Source of the DNA: JBBRNH01 sp038247465 | Lineage (GTDB): Bacteria; Bacteroidota; Bacteroidia; Cytophagales; Spirosomataceae | Length of the DNA stretch: 5,379 nt | Assembly (NCBI GenBank): GCA_038247465.1 | Contig: JBBRUV010000334.1 | Coordinates: forward strand, 1 to 5,379 | Direction: 5' to 3' | In this document: positions 5,262 through 5,379 of the stretch, one piece after another | Position numbering within the stretch: position 1 is the stretch's first letter | Layout: every line of letters starts with the position of its first letter | Notes under the pieces: model-generated | Databases searched by the model: none | Told to the model about the DNA's origin: nothing | What the model saw: only the letters and a program-made list of their open reading frames with translations | Program-made: the position numbers and the translations under genes

Positions 5262-5306
5262 CTCATAACCTGAAGGTCACAGGTTCAAATCCTGTCCCCG
5301 CAACCA
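5262..5306 (+). tRNA. 3' fragment of initiator tRNA-Met (CAT), likely attachment-site remnant
   Basis: The 45 bases run from the anticodon loop to an encoded CCA. Loop CTCATAA holds anticodon CAT (5264-5266). The 3' anticodon-stem strand is CCTGA and the variable region AGGTC. The T arm is perfect: ACAGG (5279-5283), TTCAAAT (5284-5290), CCTGT (5291-5295). The 3' acceptor strand CCCCGCA (5296-5302) is followed by A73 and CCA (5304-5306). A72 (5302) is the base that makes the C1-A72 mismatch characteristic of bacterial initiator tRNA. The 5' anticodon strand should be TCAGG but reads TGACC, and no normal D arm lies upstream, so this is not an intact tRNA. Integrases that recombine in the anticodon loop leave exactly such a 3' copy at the distal end of the inserted element. 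I recall close matches to alphaproteobacterial initiator tRNAs, but initiator tRNAs are conserved enough that the host is not settled. Confidence 0.75.
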
Positions 5307-5333
5307 AAATACCTTGCAATAACAATGCTTTAC

Positions 5334-5355
5334 GCCCCGCTTTCTGCGGGGCTTT
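5334..5355 (+). terminator. Terminator downstream of the tRNA fragment
   Basis: A perfect 7-bp GC-rich stem (GCCCCGC at 5334-5340 with GCGGGGC at 5346-5352) has a 5-base loop (TTTCT) and is followed by TTT. It sits 27 bases after the CCA, as expected for a tRNA transcription unit. Its presence suggests that the DNA to the right of the fragment is the original flank of the tRNA gene and that any inserted element lies to the left. Confidence 0.7.
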
Positions 5356-5379
5356 CGCATGCCCGCAACCCAGGTCAAC

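Noticed and set aside
4882..5262. Possible group I intron inside an initiator tRNA (AGGG-GTGA-CCCT hairpin near the anticodon loop)
   Set aside because: No 5' half of the tRNA is present in the window, no U at a splice site and no recognisable P3-P7 core.
5231..5270. GGAGCTAATCAGG looks like the D-arm to anticodon-stem part of an initiator tRNA, separated from CTCATAA by 14 bases
   Set aside because: Only a partial resemblance, with no matching acceptor strand at the right distance upstream; probably chance or decayed sequence.
1..5379. CRISPR array, insertion sequence or phage structural genes
   Set aside because: No regularly spaced repeats, no transposase-like ORF and no terminal inverted repeats were found on either strand.

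Overview
The window looks like chromosomal DNA of a Bacteroidota member, perhaps a Spirosoma-like Cytophagales, up to about position 4475. The genes there lack Shine-Dalgarno sequences, several encode lipoproteins or a small outer-membrane barrel, and MsrA, PPK2 and the RelE-type toxin read like Bacteroidota proteins. The taxonomic call is from memory of these families, not from a search. The last ~880 bases look different: a strong AAGGAGGT ribosome-binding site, an ORF with no usable start of its own, and the 3' part of an initiator tRNA.

Layout. Positions 1-2894 are all minus-strand. In transcription order they hold an exported MsrA (2894-2166), a small outer-membrane beta-barrel protein (1998-1462), a short secreted-protein gene broken by one in-frame TAA (1374-1027), a TRL-like lipoprotein (779-495) and the start of an AT-rich lipoprotein that runs off the left edge (443-1). 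Clear hairpin terminators follow msrA, the barrel gene and the TRL-like gene, so most of these are single-gene transcription units. A PPK2-family polyphosphate kinase (2976-3854) is divergent from msrA across an 81-base gap that holds an 11-bp imperfect inverted repeat. A minus-strand type II toxin-antitoxin pair (antitoxin 4475-4185, toxin 4195-3863, overlapping by 11 bases) converges on ppk2.

Right end. From roughly 4476-4501 onward the sequence carries the C-terminal part of a possible DUF1828/DUF1829-type protein (to 4881). About 380 bases with no convincing gene follow, then 45 bases matching the initiator-tRNA 3' part from anticodon loop to CCA, then a terminator hairpin. A tRNA 3' fragment followed by a terminator is the usual look of the far boundary of an element integrated into a tRNA gene. 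The change of character beside the antitoxin start is either a genuine insertion or transfer boundary or an assembly chimera; the sequence alone cannot decide.

Functionally, MsrA (repair of oxidised methionine) and PPK2 (polyphosphate-nucleotide metabolism) are both stress-related and share a divergent control region. I see no complete new multi-gene system. The most unusual parts are the right-hand junction, the tRNA fragment and the nonsense-interrupted gene.
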